A stretch of DNA of 23,188 nucleotides from Phallusia fumigata. Lineage: Eukaryota; Chordata; Ascidiacea; Phlebobranchia; Ascidiidae. The notes under the pieces were generated by a model. The model was given only the letters and a program-made list of their open reading frames with translations. It did not search any database and had not been told where the DNA came from. The translations under genes were made by a program, and so were the position numbers. Shown one piece after another: positions 1-9,296 of the stretch. How positions within the stretch are numbered: position 1 is the first letter of the stretch; each line of letters starts with the position of its first letter. The stretch covers positions 1-23,188 of the forward strand of contig QXVZ01008471.1 of the NCBI GenBank assembly GCA_008931825.1. Reading direction: 5' to 3'.

Positions 1-431
1 ATCGGGGCCTTTTGTTTTTCAACCTTACATTTGTTACTGAAGAACTTGCGAACGAGTAGAACTGCTTGGAGCTGCTGGTTTTAACAATTGAGCATTTATA
101 TTTCATGTTCCACACGATGGATAACAGGGGTAATACACTTGAATCGAAATAAAATGCTACTATGTCCGAATCACAATCGACTGCAAACGAAAAAAAAAAA
201 CAATAATTGTGTAAATTAGAGACTTCCAACGCTGTTTGATTTTTGGTAAAGTTTTGTCCTTTCACCTGGCATGACGATATTACTTTATTCAAACTTCTTT
301 GACTGATATCCGGGTGACACGGCAGGATAAGTAACGCCTTAGCATAGCATAGCGGAACAACTGATTTTGATAAAACCCCGGCGAAAAATTACTAATGTGT
401 TTACAAAAGCGGGTCTGTTATTTATTGCCAG
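1..431. other. Non-coding stretch at the left edge
   Basis: No exon with good splice borders was recognised here on either strand. The stretch is AT-rich, with an A run near 190-200 and a small tandem GCATA repeat near 342-352. Its last part (about 415-431) is pyrimidine-rich and ends in GCCAG, which would serve as the 3' splice site of the exon starting at 432. It is therefore probably the intron of a plus-strand gene that begins outside the window. Confidence 0.4.
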
Positions 432-614
432 TGGTCAAAAAGACACCAGACGCAAATACAGAGTCTATTCCGTCGAGTTGTCCTTCACGTATTTAAACCA
501 ACTGGATTAGATGTTGCTTTACTTCTTGATATGGTAAAAAGATATGGTGAAGCAGGAATTAAAATCAACAACCTCACCAGGGTAAAACGGTTGTACCGAC
601 CACTTGGTCATTGA
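432..614 (+). CDS. Possible last coding exon of an unidentified plus-strand gene
   Basis: This 183-base block is open in one frame for 60 codons and closes with TGA at 612-614. It follows a plausible acceptor (TTATTTATTGCCAG). The peptide starts WSKRHQTQIQSL and includes LLLDMVKRYGEAGIKINNLT, an amphipathic, protein-like composition unlike the AT-rich translations around it. I do not recognise the family. A second reading is possible: AGG|GTAAAA at 578-586 could be a splice donor, making the last ten residues (VKRLYRPLGH) intronic and joining the exon to a later one. No AATAAA signal follows closely. There is no start codon in this exon that must be the gene's start, so the gene is taken to begin left of the window. 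Exon character seems likely; the product is unknown. Confidence 0.45.
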   Translation, partial: WSKRHQTQIQSLFRRVVLHVFKPTGLDVALLLDMVKRYGEAGIKINNLTRVKRLYRPLGH

Positions 615-743
615 GTTTGAATGTTATCGCGTGTATCGTGCGCTTTCCGCGTCAATTACGCTTTTATTTGTGCTTTGTTTCACACAAGAGTTCCGCTGCG
701 GAATGAAATCATTTGGTGCGCCAACTGTTGTGTAAATATTTAG

Positions 744-1052
744 TTCAAAACGGATTCTTTTGTGAGATCACGGGCGTGCTTTGCCATGACATTGCGTTGC
801 TACACAGTGTGCTATGACGACGCGTTTGAGATACGTGGGAAACACCGAGGTTTAACAAGATTCAAACTCAGTAAATGTTTAACGGTTATCTGTGACAGAT
901 ACACAGCGCCGTCAACAACAGACCTCCGTAAAAGAAAACCAACAAAGCTAGATATAAGTGACAGGCTCAAAATAGAACCCACTTCTTGTTCAAATCCTGA
1001 ATGTCACCCTGACAGTACTATTGTTAGTATCCCACAAATTTTACCTGAATAG
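744..1052 (+). other. Open frame of about 100 codons, coding status unclear
   Basis: The frame is stop-free from 744 to a TAG at 1050-1052. Its second half (from about 900) has a protein-like, basic-then-acidic composition including RKRKPTKLDISDRLKIEPT. It could be the terminal exon of the same plus-strand gene as the 432-614 block. However, I could not find an acceptor that fits phase 0 after the possible donor at 582/583. A run this long is also not rare by chance in 23 kb read in six frames. No family is recognised. Confidence 0.2.
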
Positions 1053-1251
1053 TAATATGAGCTCAGTTACACATTTGAAGAACAACACGTCGTGGTCGCA
1101 AATGGGAGCCAGCAAGCCCCTTCAACCTCAGCACGCACGAAAAATATCAAATTTCTTTTGTATTTGTCCCAACCAGCGGGGTTTCACTCTGCACTAACGA
1201 TTTCGCAACAACAGGCGGAGTTTTATAAAGCGCGCGTTTTGTTGACGGGGA

Positions 1252-1444
1252 GTCAGAAAATTCTTGTGGGAACTTTATAAAAATGCCCCTTGCATATACG
1301 CCTATTGTCTGAGTATCGCAGTGTTTCTCAATCATTTTTGGGAACCANGTCAGAAAATTCTTGTGGGAACTTTATAAAAATGCCCCTTGCATATACGCCT
1401 ATTGTCTGAGTATCGCAGTGTTTCTCAATCATTTTTGGGAACCA
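1252..1444. repeat. Exact 96-bp direct duplication separated by a single N
   Basis: Positions 1252-1347 and 1349-1444 are identical base for base, and only the N at 1348 lies between them. Old genomic duplicates normally differ, and a lone N marks a join of unknown size, so the likely explanation is two contig ends that overlap but were not merged. A true recent tandem duplication is the alternative. Confidence 0.9.
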
Positions 1445-1460
1445 CCTCCTGTACAGCTAG
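1416..1460. mobile_element. Possible end of a hAT-type non-autonomous DNA transposon
   Basis: The run begins CAGTGTTTCTCAATCATTTT and continues with GGGAACCACC, which resembles the terminal inverted repeat commonly found on hAT-family elements. I did not find the matching opposite end or a convincing 8-bp target duplication, so this is either a decayed solo end or a chance match. The same sequence also lies in the first copy of the 96-bp duplication (from 1313). Confidence 0.25.
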
Positions 1461-2697
1461 GTAATTTGAAAACGTCCCCTTTTAAAAGACAAAAAGAAAC
1501 ACGAATTTATTTGTGGATATAATATCAATGTGACGGTTAAGGCTAATGCAATGACACCGGTTTATCAACATCGTTTGAAGGGATATAAGACAAAATTTCT
1601 TGTCGTTTTATTTCGTTTTACTTTCCCAAATTTTCTCTCACCGCCCCCATATGCTCATTTATTCTTCAGGGGCCCTTCTAATGATAGGAAACGCTCCCGG
1701 TGTAGGCGCTGGAAGCCCACGTTAGGAACTATTAGTTTATCGCACTAAACGCTAAATCTTACAACAATCTTGTAAACAAAGCAAGGATGCAAAACTGGGT
1801 GGATCTTAATACCAAGGGGTTCATTTTCAGCACGGACAAAAAATTCGAGACTTGCGATTTTAAAGTGTCTCATGATAAAGCCCTTGACTGCCACGTAGCG
1901 GTCAGCGATTCACCCGCTATTCCGTAAAGCTGGAAAGGCTGAATTTGCCAACAGTCCTACTAACAGTCTTTTGGCTTAAAACTCATTCCAAAAGTTTCAT
2001 TCTTCAGGCTGTAGGATTGAAATTATTTTGCTACTTTGCTCTTTTTATCGTTTTATTTTTCTTGTCTAAGTCAAAGTCAATTAATTTTAATACATTGGAT
2101 CAGGCACTGAAGCTCATTTATGTAAGTAATCTAAGTTGCTTTTTTAATTCGACTAAAGTTGTTCAACTTGGCAAACATTGTCTGTGTTTTTTAATTTGGT
2201 TATTGCATTCTTTAAGACTTATCAGGGATATTGCAATGGCGTCAAAAATTGATTCAGCTTTTTGTAATCATAACATTTGCCATCAAACTCATATAAGCTG
2301 ACAGCTGCACGCATCTTGAGCGGGCAGCAACATAACCAAAGTTAAGCAATTGACCCGAAAATGCATCATTCACAGTGTTGAAAAAACAAAAGTAATAATT
2401 GCTTAAAGGTGTGGAATGAACATCGACTAAAGAGTCATCGTAGTAATTTTTTTGAGGAGGAGGTGTTTCCTTCCATAACGTACAGTCTAGAAATTTTTGG
2501 GGAGCGGCATGGGCCCTTTTGTCCCCCTGGCCACGCCTATGTATCGAACCTTTGAGCAGTATTGATGGTAAAACAGTTTTAAACTGTGTTTTTCAGTGCT
2601 TCTTTCTATATTTCATGTGCCAACCACACTACTTCAAGTTTTACAAAACACAGTACCCAGGCAATGCACAACGCAGGGGTCCCAAAAGCCAAGTTCA

Positions 2698-3082
2698 TTA
2701 GAAAAACGTGTTCTTGCGCTTTTTTACTCTTTTCACAAAACGCCTTATTCCATCACCGGCCGTGGTCTTTGACCTTCGAACTCTGCTCCGATTGGTCGCT
2801 TTGTGGGCGTGTTCGTCTTTCGAGGCAACGCCCCTTTCCAGCAAAGAACAAGTTTCGTCGTATTCGTCAGAATCCGTCAACCACACGTCACCGTCGATAA
2901 TGACGTCACTGTTCCTATACACGTAATAGCGGGCGTAGTCGAGATCACCTTCCACGTGAAAAACCAACTTCTTGAAGGTCAAACTCGGCCAGAGGTCACT
3001 GCACGCGAGCTCTTGTGGGTTTGGAGAAAAATTGATTTCTGGCAAACCGTTGGATAGTCGAATTGTCAAAGTATCGGTTTTC
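2698..3082 (-). CDS. Exon 9 of the ZU5-UPA gene: second half of UPA and basic C-terminus
   Basis: The exon begins after TTTTGTTTTGAAAG at 3083 with the third base of an Arg codon. It runs 127 codons to TAA at 2698-2700. KTDTLTIRLSNGLPEINF and SDLWPSLTFKKLVFHVE match the late UPA strands. After an acidic LTDSDEYDE the last 50 residues are basic and low-complexity (VRRSKTTAGDGIRRFVKRVKK). Weak GT sites inside that tail (such as AGA|GTAAAA) leave open an alternative splice to a domain further downstream. Confidence 0.65.
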
Positions 3083-6000
3083 CTTTCAAAACAAAATTAA
3101 ATAAGGTTGCCTTCAAGCTAATGCCCATCCCGTTGTTCAATTTATTTCGATGCAGTTTTACTCGTGTCTCCGTCTTCTTGTGTGATGGCGGACATAACGA
3201 AGAAAAAACCCGTCAGAAAAAATGACATGCTATTGACGCAATTTCTCCTCTACTAGACAAAATGTTACAAAGTAATATTGAAAGGTTTCGAACCCCTGGT
3301 CTAAAAACTACGCGTATGATTTTTAACTTGGAAATTTCTTCCCTAAACTCATAAATTCCTCCCCGGTCGGGGACCCCTCACGTAGAACATCGGAATCCCA
3401 ATATAACGTTGTGAATCATAAGGAAATTACTCACAACAATGACGAAAAGTTCGCCAATTATCATCGCATGTTTTCGTTTTCCCTCTTTCTCACTACGAAA
3501 GGTTGTTGACTTTTAAATGTATTTTAACTTGAAACAATAAGGTATTCCTCACCTAATTGCGAAGCTCCTAGCTTCCACAACGCGCTCATGAACTCCCCTC
3601 GGCGCCATGTGAAGCCAAACTCGCGCCTCGGAGAAGGAGTTGGCGTCACACAGACACCACGTGATCACCGTGGAGCTCGAATCAGTGTGAACTTTCTTCG
3701 CAAATGCGACAGAAGTGATGAGTTTTTGAAAAGACAGTTGGTGCTCTCGGGGAATGGTTGCCCTAAACCTGAATCAGAAAGTATAGTTTAAATTTTGTGT
3801 TCAGTTGTATTAAGTACGAGTTTGCCAAATGATGTAACGTTGATAAACTAACAGTCACCATGTAGATTACTGGTGCTACAAAGGGTATTTTCCACATTTT
3901 TGTGGATTTAAAATTATGGCATAAACAATTTGCCTGAGCCAGTTGCGTAAGAGTTTGTCACTTGTATAGTTCTAACTAGCATTAATAAACAATAGTACAA
4001 CCTGCAGTTCATGATGGTTTTGAACTCAACGAATCGAGAGTTGGGGTTGGACACTTCCGTTAGGTGGCGCCACCTTGTTCCGTGTGAACTCCACTCGATC
4101 TTTGAATTGAAGGTTTAATCACAAATTGAACTTTGCTGAAACTTAGAGTTGCCAAAGCCCGCTAACTAAACATTACTTTAAAACCCTGGAAATTGAGTGT
4201 CAAAATTTTCCAATTACGGAGGCCTATTAAGCTCACTGAACCGAATATTGATTCAACAGACTTTACAAAACGATGCTAAAAACAGCAGGTTAGTTGTAGA
4301 AATGTTAGTGGCTTTTTCCAGACGCTTTCTTGTTGTTTCAGAACTTGATTTCACTTACTGCTATTCTCGCGTCAGCGCCGACTGTCGAATAACACGTGGG
4401 CAGAAAAACTCGTGACGGTTTGTCTGTGACGTCTGTACCACGTTCGACGAGCAGTGTTGGTGAAACTATCATTTCGTCACCGCGGTTTACCTGCGAAAAA
4501 CAATTTGAAGAAGATTAACTTCTATCATGTTGCAGGCACTTGCATTTTTGCACGTCAAATTTGTTTTGATTAACTTGCATAAAATTTTTATTTTTATGCA
4601 CTGGAGATAACAACAGCGATTGTCGAAACGTTTTAATTTCAGTACTGTGTATTTATTCAAGTTCTACAGCAGTTGAGCTACTCTTAAGTTTGTGTTTTGT
4701 GTTCCTATAGTTTTGTAGACAACCAATACCAATCTACTTACCTCTTTTGTAAACCAGCAGGTCAATTTCACTTCTTCCTCGTTAGCGCTGCCATGCGGAA
4801 CCCGTAATATACAACCGCCGACGCTCGCGACACCACCTAGCGGACTGATGCGCTCAGTCGATACCAGAGCGTCTGTTGGGGGGTCGACAGCTTCAAGACT
4901 GTGTCTGTGGACATACTCGGAAAGCGTTGTCGCTGTGTTATGGAAGGATAACAAAGAAGGCCGGTTTACTATGCTTTCTGATCGGAAGTGTACAGTGTCG
5001 TATGTTTTGACTGAAAACGCGCTTGCACGACGCGACAGCAGCGGCCCGGTGCTTGACACACTGTATAAAGGAACCGGATCTTCTGCTGCGAATTTCCATT
5101 GTTCAAAGTTGTCATTGGTGCACATGGTATCCATGCTGTACATGGATTGCCTGGAGGGCAGCTGACTTGCTATGCTCAAACGCTGGTCGACTTGGCTCGT
5201 CAAAGCTCTTTCAGTGAGTCGGAACAACTCCACATAAGTGGCGTCGCGTACAGGGGTGATGTCCCAACTATGCATTGGAGCGTTGGGTAAAGTCAACTGC
5301 GTGTCTTCGTTTGTGTTTTGGTCGGTTTCAGTTGTAGTTTCGACTTGATTGTCTTCAGATAGAAGCATGTCCGTCGTCGCAGACAAATCTTGCGCTAGTT
5401 CCGTGCTGTTTGTGCTTGCTTTGCTTCCTATTTGTTTTCTCTCACTCCTAATCTTCTTCCTTCGGTTCAACGCCGACTGTCCAGCGTTCAAAAGCAAACT
5501 GAAACTATTACTTTCGGGTGATATATTCTCATAACATCCAGTTTTCGAATTTTCTACTGTGATTTCATGACTTTCTGCTTCACTTTCCGTTTTTTCCTCA
5601 TTGTTTTCCGCATTTTCTTCTCCTTTTTCCATATTTTTGTGAATATTCCCCGCATTTCCAACAATATTTTCCACATTTTGTACACTACCGTTATCCGTAG
5701 AAGTGACATGTGTAGCGTTATGTTCAGTGTTTAAACCAATGTGGCCACGGCGCTTGCGGGCAGCAGTTGCAGAGTTCATCATCACTCGCCACGTCTCGTT
5801 GTTGGAAGCTGTGCTGTCAGTCCGCATTTGAGCATTGGCTTTTATTTTGGTCTCGAAATTCCTTGTTGTTGTGTTATGGGACAGTAACGTTTGTTCTTCT
5901 GGAAGATTTCGTTCCTCTGACTGTGGACGCAAGATTCAAATGTTTGTTGGATATTAATAAATGTGTAAGTGCGTATTTGGGTCCTGAATCATTTCACAAA

Positions 6001-7741
6001 AATAAAATAACCCGGTTTTGTATTGATTTGGACATAACCCATTATTCAAGGTTGGTCTAATTCCCAATCGGAGCAGGCTTACTGAGCATTTTTGCTCTTT
6101 GACACGTTTTTTTGTTTCTTTAAATAATTTGTCACACTCAGTATATGTATTATTGTTTTATATTATTATTCTATCCTAGTGACGCGCATATAAAGACGTT
6201 TTTGTTGTTAAGCAGCCCACACTTGTTGTCGAGGATACCACTGCCGTCATCCAACTTACCTTCGCAAACGTGGCAATGAGGTCATCTGCAAAAAGTAATT
6301 GAAGTAAGTGATTTGATCTAGTGTTGATATTTACCATGGTAATTACACAATGCTGCCTAAAGCTATGTTATTGTTTATAACCTCCTCAATGTAAATAATT
6401 GGGTGAAATTAACATTTTTTGTGAAAACACTACTACATTACCTTGATTTTTCGGGTTGCTTTTGATAAATTCCGCTGTGCAGATCTGGAAAGAACCAAAT
6501 GTCAAATTAGTTTGTTCAACAAAATTTTTGTTAAACATGAAAAATCGGAGGTTTTTCAAGAACCACTGAAAACGTCTGAAAATTGTAAAACGAAATACTC
6601 ACCTTTTTAAAAAGACGAGAGAATCTGTAAAACAAAGCACGACAAATTAAAAAAAGGCACATTTGGAAAAAAAGGTCAACATCACATTTGTTTGTGTAAA
6701 ATCCTAAACAAAATCCGAATAATTACACACTGTTAATACATAACACAAAAAATTTACTACGAATTCTATATCCAGAACAGTATTAGATCATTTTGAAATC
6801 TGTGGTGCAATGCTTCTGGTTAAGGGCTATTTGTCATGTTCTGGTGCAGAAACTCTTGACTAATTGCTGCCAGAAGCTGACGTCATATGACGCACAAGTG
6901 ACAAAGTTAAAGTGCAGCAACCCTTCATGCTTTGTTCACGTGCCGACAAGGAAGTAGATCCAGGTAAAATGTTTTTCTGCACTTTTGCGTTGTCTGATTG
7001 GTCAAATCACGCAGCATTTTCGTTTACGTTCTAATAAATTATGCCAGTTTTACTTAAGTCTATCTATGACTTCGGGTAACACTTGTCAAGCCCTAAACGA
7101 CTTGCTGTTTGTCGCTTGGTTTTCTTGAGTGTTGGAAAAATCGAAAATACAAACTGCGACAGTCGTGGAAACGCCGTGGTTGTTAATTTGGACTCAAAGC
7201 TGTCGGCTTACACTTAAATACACTTCTGGAAATCTCCTGTTGGTTTTGTTAGTCGCAATCTAGAACATTTTTTACACTTTTAAACCAAGCTCTATCTAAA
7301 TGACATTGCATCCTAAGGATTTGAGACATTACTTTGACAATGTGCAGTTGCCTAGATTCATTTTAGTGCCATATATTTTGGTTCGTATGCAGCTACAAAG
7401 AGCTTTTAAAACGTAACCAAACCCCTGTTAGTGCTAAGGGTTTATGAAGGCCTAGCAACGCCAAGTCCAGAATTATGGACCCAGCCGGGACATTGAAATT
7501 ATTGACCTCAGTGTATTCGGTTTTAGCCCTCTCCGAATAAGACAAATGTCACACGTTTGTTAATTTAACTTACGTCATCTCTTTCGGCAAATGTGTTTTC
7601 GCGTACCGACTTTTCGACATCCTATCCCGGTGCATTGAGAAATAAACAAACAAAAACGAAAAAAAAAACAACTTACAGCATTGCGATGACCAACGACAAA
7701 GCCACACGCAGTAGCACAGCAACTTGTTCGTAATCATCCAT
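2698..7741 (-). CDS. Single-pass membrane protein with ZU5 and UPA domains (UNC5/UNC5CL-like), nine coding exons
   Basis: Coding exons, in order: 7677-7741, 6603-6624, 6442-6484, 6260-6285, 4742-5920, 4359-4490, 4074-4099, 3553-3768, 2698-3082. Lengths 65, 22, 43, 26, 1179, 132, 26, 216 and 385 sum to 2094, giving 697 residues plus TAA with every phase matching. Residues 1-6 (MDDYEQ) are acidic. Residues 7-23 (VAVLLRVALSLVIAMLF) form one membrane helix, and SRLFKK follows, so the N-terminus should face outside. Residues 53-413 are a polar, Asn/Glu/Ser/Thr-rich, probably disordered linker. ZU5 spans about 414-505 (GG..LRVP, then VSPTLLV, then KPSRVFLPTC). UPA spans about 505-640 (STVITWCLCDANSFSEA; TLTIRLSNG; SDLWPSLTFKKLVFHVE). 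In UNC5, ankyrins and PIDD1 these domains precede a death domain that recruits partners; here a basic tail follows instead. The short outer N-terminus lacks the Ig and thrombospondin modules of UNC5, as in UNC5CL. Domain calls come from motif reading, not a search. Exon 7 is the weakest exon. Confidence 0.75.
3553..3768 (-). CDS. Exon 8 of the ZU5-UPA gene: first half of UPA
   Basis: This 216-base exon is open throughout in the required phase. Acceptor is TTTCTGATTCAG and donor is TTAG|GTGAGG. It encodes QLSFQKLITSVAFAKKV, then STVITWCLCDANSFSEARVW. In UNC5-type UPA domains the matching segment is a strand, then an acidic Asp-Asn turn, then an aligned aromatic or Phe position. It is GC-richer than its flanks, as expected for coding DNA here. 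Confidence 0.7.
4074..4099 (-). CDS. Exon 7 of the ZU5-UPA gene: 26-base micro-exon
   Basis: The exon encodes IEWSSHGT and two bases of an Arg codon. Acceptor TTCAATTCAAAG and donor ACAAG|GTGGCG are both only fair. It is proposed because an exon entering in phase 0 and leaving in phase 2 is needed between exons 6 and 8, and this one fits and continues the ZU5 fold plausibly. A different small exon in 3769-4358 could replace it. Confidence 0.4.
4359..4490 (-). CDS. Exon 6 of the ZU5-UPA gene: ZU5 core
   Basis: This exon of exactly 44 codons has acceptor TTGTTTTTCGCAG and donor GCA|GTAAGT. It encodes the ZU5 signature: EMIVSPTLLVERG, then KPSRVFLPTCYS. In UNC5 the equivalent segments read roughly LLSP(V)V.CGP and a KPV.L.(L/M).HC pattern. 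The clear family match across a predicted splice junction is the strongest support for the gene model. Confidence 0.75.
4742..5920 (-). CDS. Exon 5 of the ZU5-UPA gene: long cytoplasmic linker and start of ZU5
   Basis: This 1179-base exon encodes 393 residues (53-445) in phase 0 on both sides, between acceptor TTGCGTCCACAG and donor GAG|GTAAGT. The early part contains KRRGHIGL and RRKKIRSERK basic patches around an Asn/Glu-rich stretch with NVENIVGNAGN and EENAENNEEKTE. The later part is Ser/Thr-rich. It closes with GGCILRVPHG..EEVKLTCWF, the first strands of ZU5. Many possible phosphorylation sites are present but no catalytic motif. If the donor is not used, translation continues 25 residues to a stop at 4664. 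Confidence 0.75.
6260..6624 (-). CDS. Exons 2-4 of the ZU5-UPA gene: three micro-exons
   Basis: Exon 2 (6603-6624, 22 bases) has acceptor TTTGTTTTACAG and donor AAAG|GTGAGT. Exon 3 (6442-6484, 43 bases) has acceptor TTCTTTCCAG and donor CAAG|GTAATG. Exon 4 (6260-6285, 26 bases) has acceptor TTACTTTTTGCAG and donor GAAG|GTAAGT. Joined, they encode the end of the membrane helix, the basic SRLFKK stop-transfer segment, then ICTAEFIKSNPKNQ and DDLIATFAK, a short juxtamembrane region. The phases (2, 0, 1, 0) fit only in this order, which is the main reason to believe such small exons. Confidence 0.65.
6625..7676 (-). other. Intron 1 of the ZU5-UPA gene, with CRE-like sites
   Basis: This is the longest intron of the gene at 1052 bases; the others are 117-453 bases, apart from exon-flanking short ones. 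It holds a perfect TGACGTCA at 6878-6885 and a TTACGTCA at 7570-7577, so it may carry regulatory sites or an alternative promoter. No further exon was recognised in it. Confidence 0.5.
7677..7741 (-). CDS. Exon 1 of the ZU5-UPA gene: start codon and membrane helix
   Basis: The ATG (7739-7741 on the plus strand, read as minus) sits in a good context, AGAATGG. It is the first Met after an in-frame TAA near 7870. The exon encodes MDDYEQ and nearly all of the hydrophobic helix, then ends at CT|GTAAGT in phase 2. The untranslated part continues upstream to at least about 7830. A TTAG just before AGTCGAC (near 7863) could be a cis acceptor or a spliced-leader acceptor if this is a tunicate; that part is speculation. 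Confidence 0.7.
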
Positions 7742-8345
7742 TCTCCAATTTTTCTTCACCTCAACGACGTATTCCAAATGTCTGACTAAACTCGCAAGTA
7801 TCTCATTTCCAAACTGCTCCAGAAGCAGCCAGCAACGGTGTTGTTTACAATATGCGTCGACTCTAAGTTAGCATGGTGCAACCGATGCCAGTGCTGTGTC
7901 ACGTGGTGTCATTACGTCACAATGGGCCTTAGAACGTTGTGAATCACGCGCGCGCAGTCACTCACACAAACGCGTGGGGACAGGTGGGATCTCGCGACGC
8001 GGAAATTGCGCACAGTTGAGATTGCTTGTGACAAAATGCCAGCGTAAGTTGGAAGCCCCTTTAGGTTTTTGTGCAGAAAGCGGAACTGATATCTGATAGT
8101 TTTGGTGCTTGGGGTTAGGTTCCGTTTACAAGCGAATTTCTTCCTACATTTCGCCACCAACCCACATATGACGTCAAAACGCCAGCGTAATTTACATGAC
8201 GTAACGTTATCGACATCGGAATAATACCTGTAGTGTACTGTGACGTCACATACACATTGTGATGCAGCAGAAATACGCCCACAACATTTGCCGAACGGCG
8301 CCGCCTTCAAATAACTTCACACCCGTACCACGTGACGTCACTTTA
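7742..8345 (-). promoter_or_regulatory. Probable promoter region of the ZU5-UPA gene, rich in CRE-like sites
   Basis: Immediately upstream of exon 1 are TTACGTCA at 7912-7919 beside a CACGTG E-box (about 7900-7905), and perfect TGACGTCA at 8169-8176, 8241-8248 and 8333-8340 (the last directly after another CACGTG). TGACGTAA lies at 8197-8204. These are bZIP (CREB/ATF) and bHLH-type sites. The block is GC-richer than its surroundings. No TATA box is evident near the predicted start. A 132-codon minus frame here is treated as chance. Confidence 0.45.
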
Positions 8346-9296
8346 GGCATTTATCGTCACATAAACGTTTTGTTTAGTTTTGCCTGGAATCATCTTAAGC
8401 AAAAAGTAGTAATGTCCCTTTTTCAGTCTTGCGTTTGTACATTTAATTGCTTTTAAAGTATGGCGTGTATTAAAGTTCCATTCAAGTTTCGGTCGTATTA
8501 TATAGAGGTATAAAGTGTTCCACAATAGTCAGACACATTCCTGTGACCTCCAGCAAGGACGGTGACACCGCATTGTTCCGTCATAATCGCAGCGGCATGT
8601 TCATCATAACAGCATCAATATTTATGATTCGCCACCAAACGCTCAGACATCTGCTTTATATAAAACCGACGGATCGAGTTCCGTGTAATAGTGTCGGGTT
8701 ACTTATATTACAGCAATTGGCCCCTCGACCCAGACGTATTAAAAGCGAGGCTGGTTTAAAGGGAGGTCGCTCTGATTTCCGAAAGGCTTCGACGATTTTC
8801 TGAATAAAGGCACCGCCCATGCCACGCCCACAAGTGGTGGAATGATTATTGCGACTTTTCTTTCGTTAAAAAAGTTTGTTTAATATATTAAAGGAAAATA
8901 CAGGCGAAAAGGTATATGCCCAATAACGTTAAAAGACTTTATCACGACAAACTGTTTTTGTTATCCGGTATCCTTTGCTAGCATTTGACTTATAGAACTC
9001 CTGACGCTGTAAGTGAGTCCTAGTTCTGTACCGGTATTATAGTTGAGAGCGCAAGTGTAGTTTTGTTTTAAAGAACCCCATTTGTCTTTTCCGTTTGACA
9101 ATGACCCAAAGTTGTGCGTTTGTGTGCTTTTTTTGTCGCTGCTTTCACGAATCGCCGTCACACAACTTATTTTGTCAAAAACTATGTGTCACAGCACGCA
9201 AACCTTACCGGATATTACCACATTCATTTCATTGTACAGCCCAGCTGGAAGAAGATACGGATTGACAAAAATAGCTTAAGCAAAAGCTTGTACACA
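8346..9296. other. Gene-free stretch with a TATA-like site
   Basis: No exon was recognised. CTTTATATAAAACC near 8651-8664 is a textbook TATA box on the plus strand, but no coding start follows it. Sp/KLF-type CCGCCC and CCACGCCC motifs lie at about 8814-8831. An orphan promoter or enhancer is possible but unproved. Confidence 0.25.

Larger units (their letters stand above)
1053..2697. other. Intergenic stretch between the left open frames and the ZU5 gene
   Basis: No convincing exon was found. The stretch contains the 96-bp duplication around an N (1252-1444), a hAT-like terminal sequence (from 1416) and a GC-rich fragment near 2500-2545 that looks like repeat debris. Because the minus-strand ZU5 gene ends at 2698, part of this must be its 3' untranslated region. 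The nearest minus-strand AATAAA is at 2052-2057, with ATTAAA-type variants nearer (for example about 2084-2090). I saw no death-domain-like exon on the minus strand here. Confidence 0.35.

Noticed and set aside
1945-2301. 118-codon plus-strand open frame rich in Phe and Leu
   Set aside because: Starts at TTG in T-rich DNA; the hydrophobic look follows from base composition.
3285-3385. GAACCCCTGGTC word shared with 21330-21343 as a transposon end
   Set aside because: Only 12 bases are shared and no inverted partner or longer homology was seen.
4664-5932. 422-codon minus frame taken as a complete intronless gene
   Set aside because: Its first four residues (MRPQ) come from a splice acceptor and its last 25 lie beyond a strong donor; exons on both sides match in phase.
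7912-8310. 132-codon minus-strand open frame upstream of the ZU5 gene
   Set aside because: Not an ATG start, lies in the CRE-rich block, and does not join exon 1 in frame (an in-frame stop lies near 7870).
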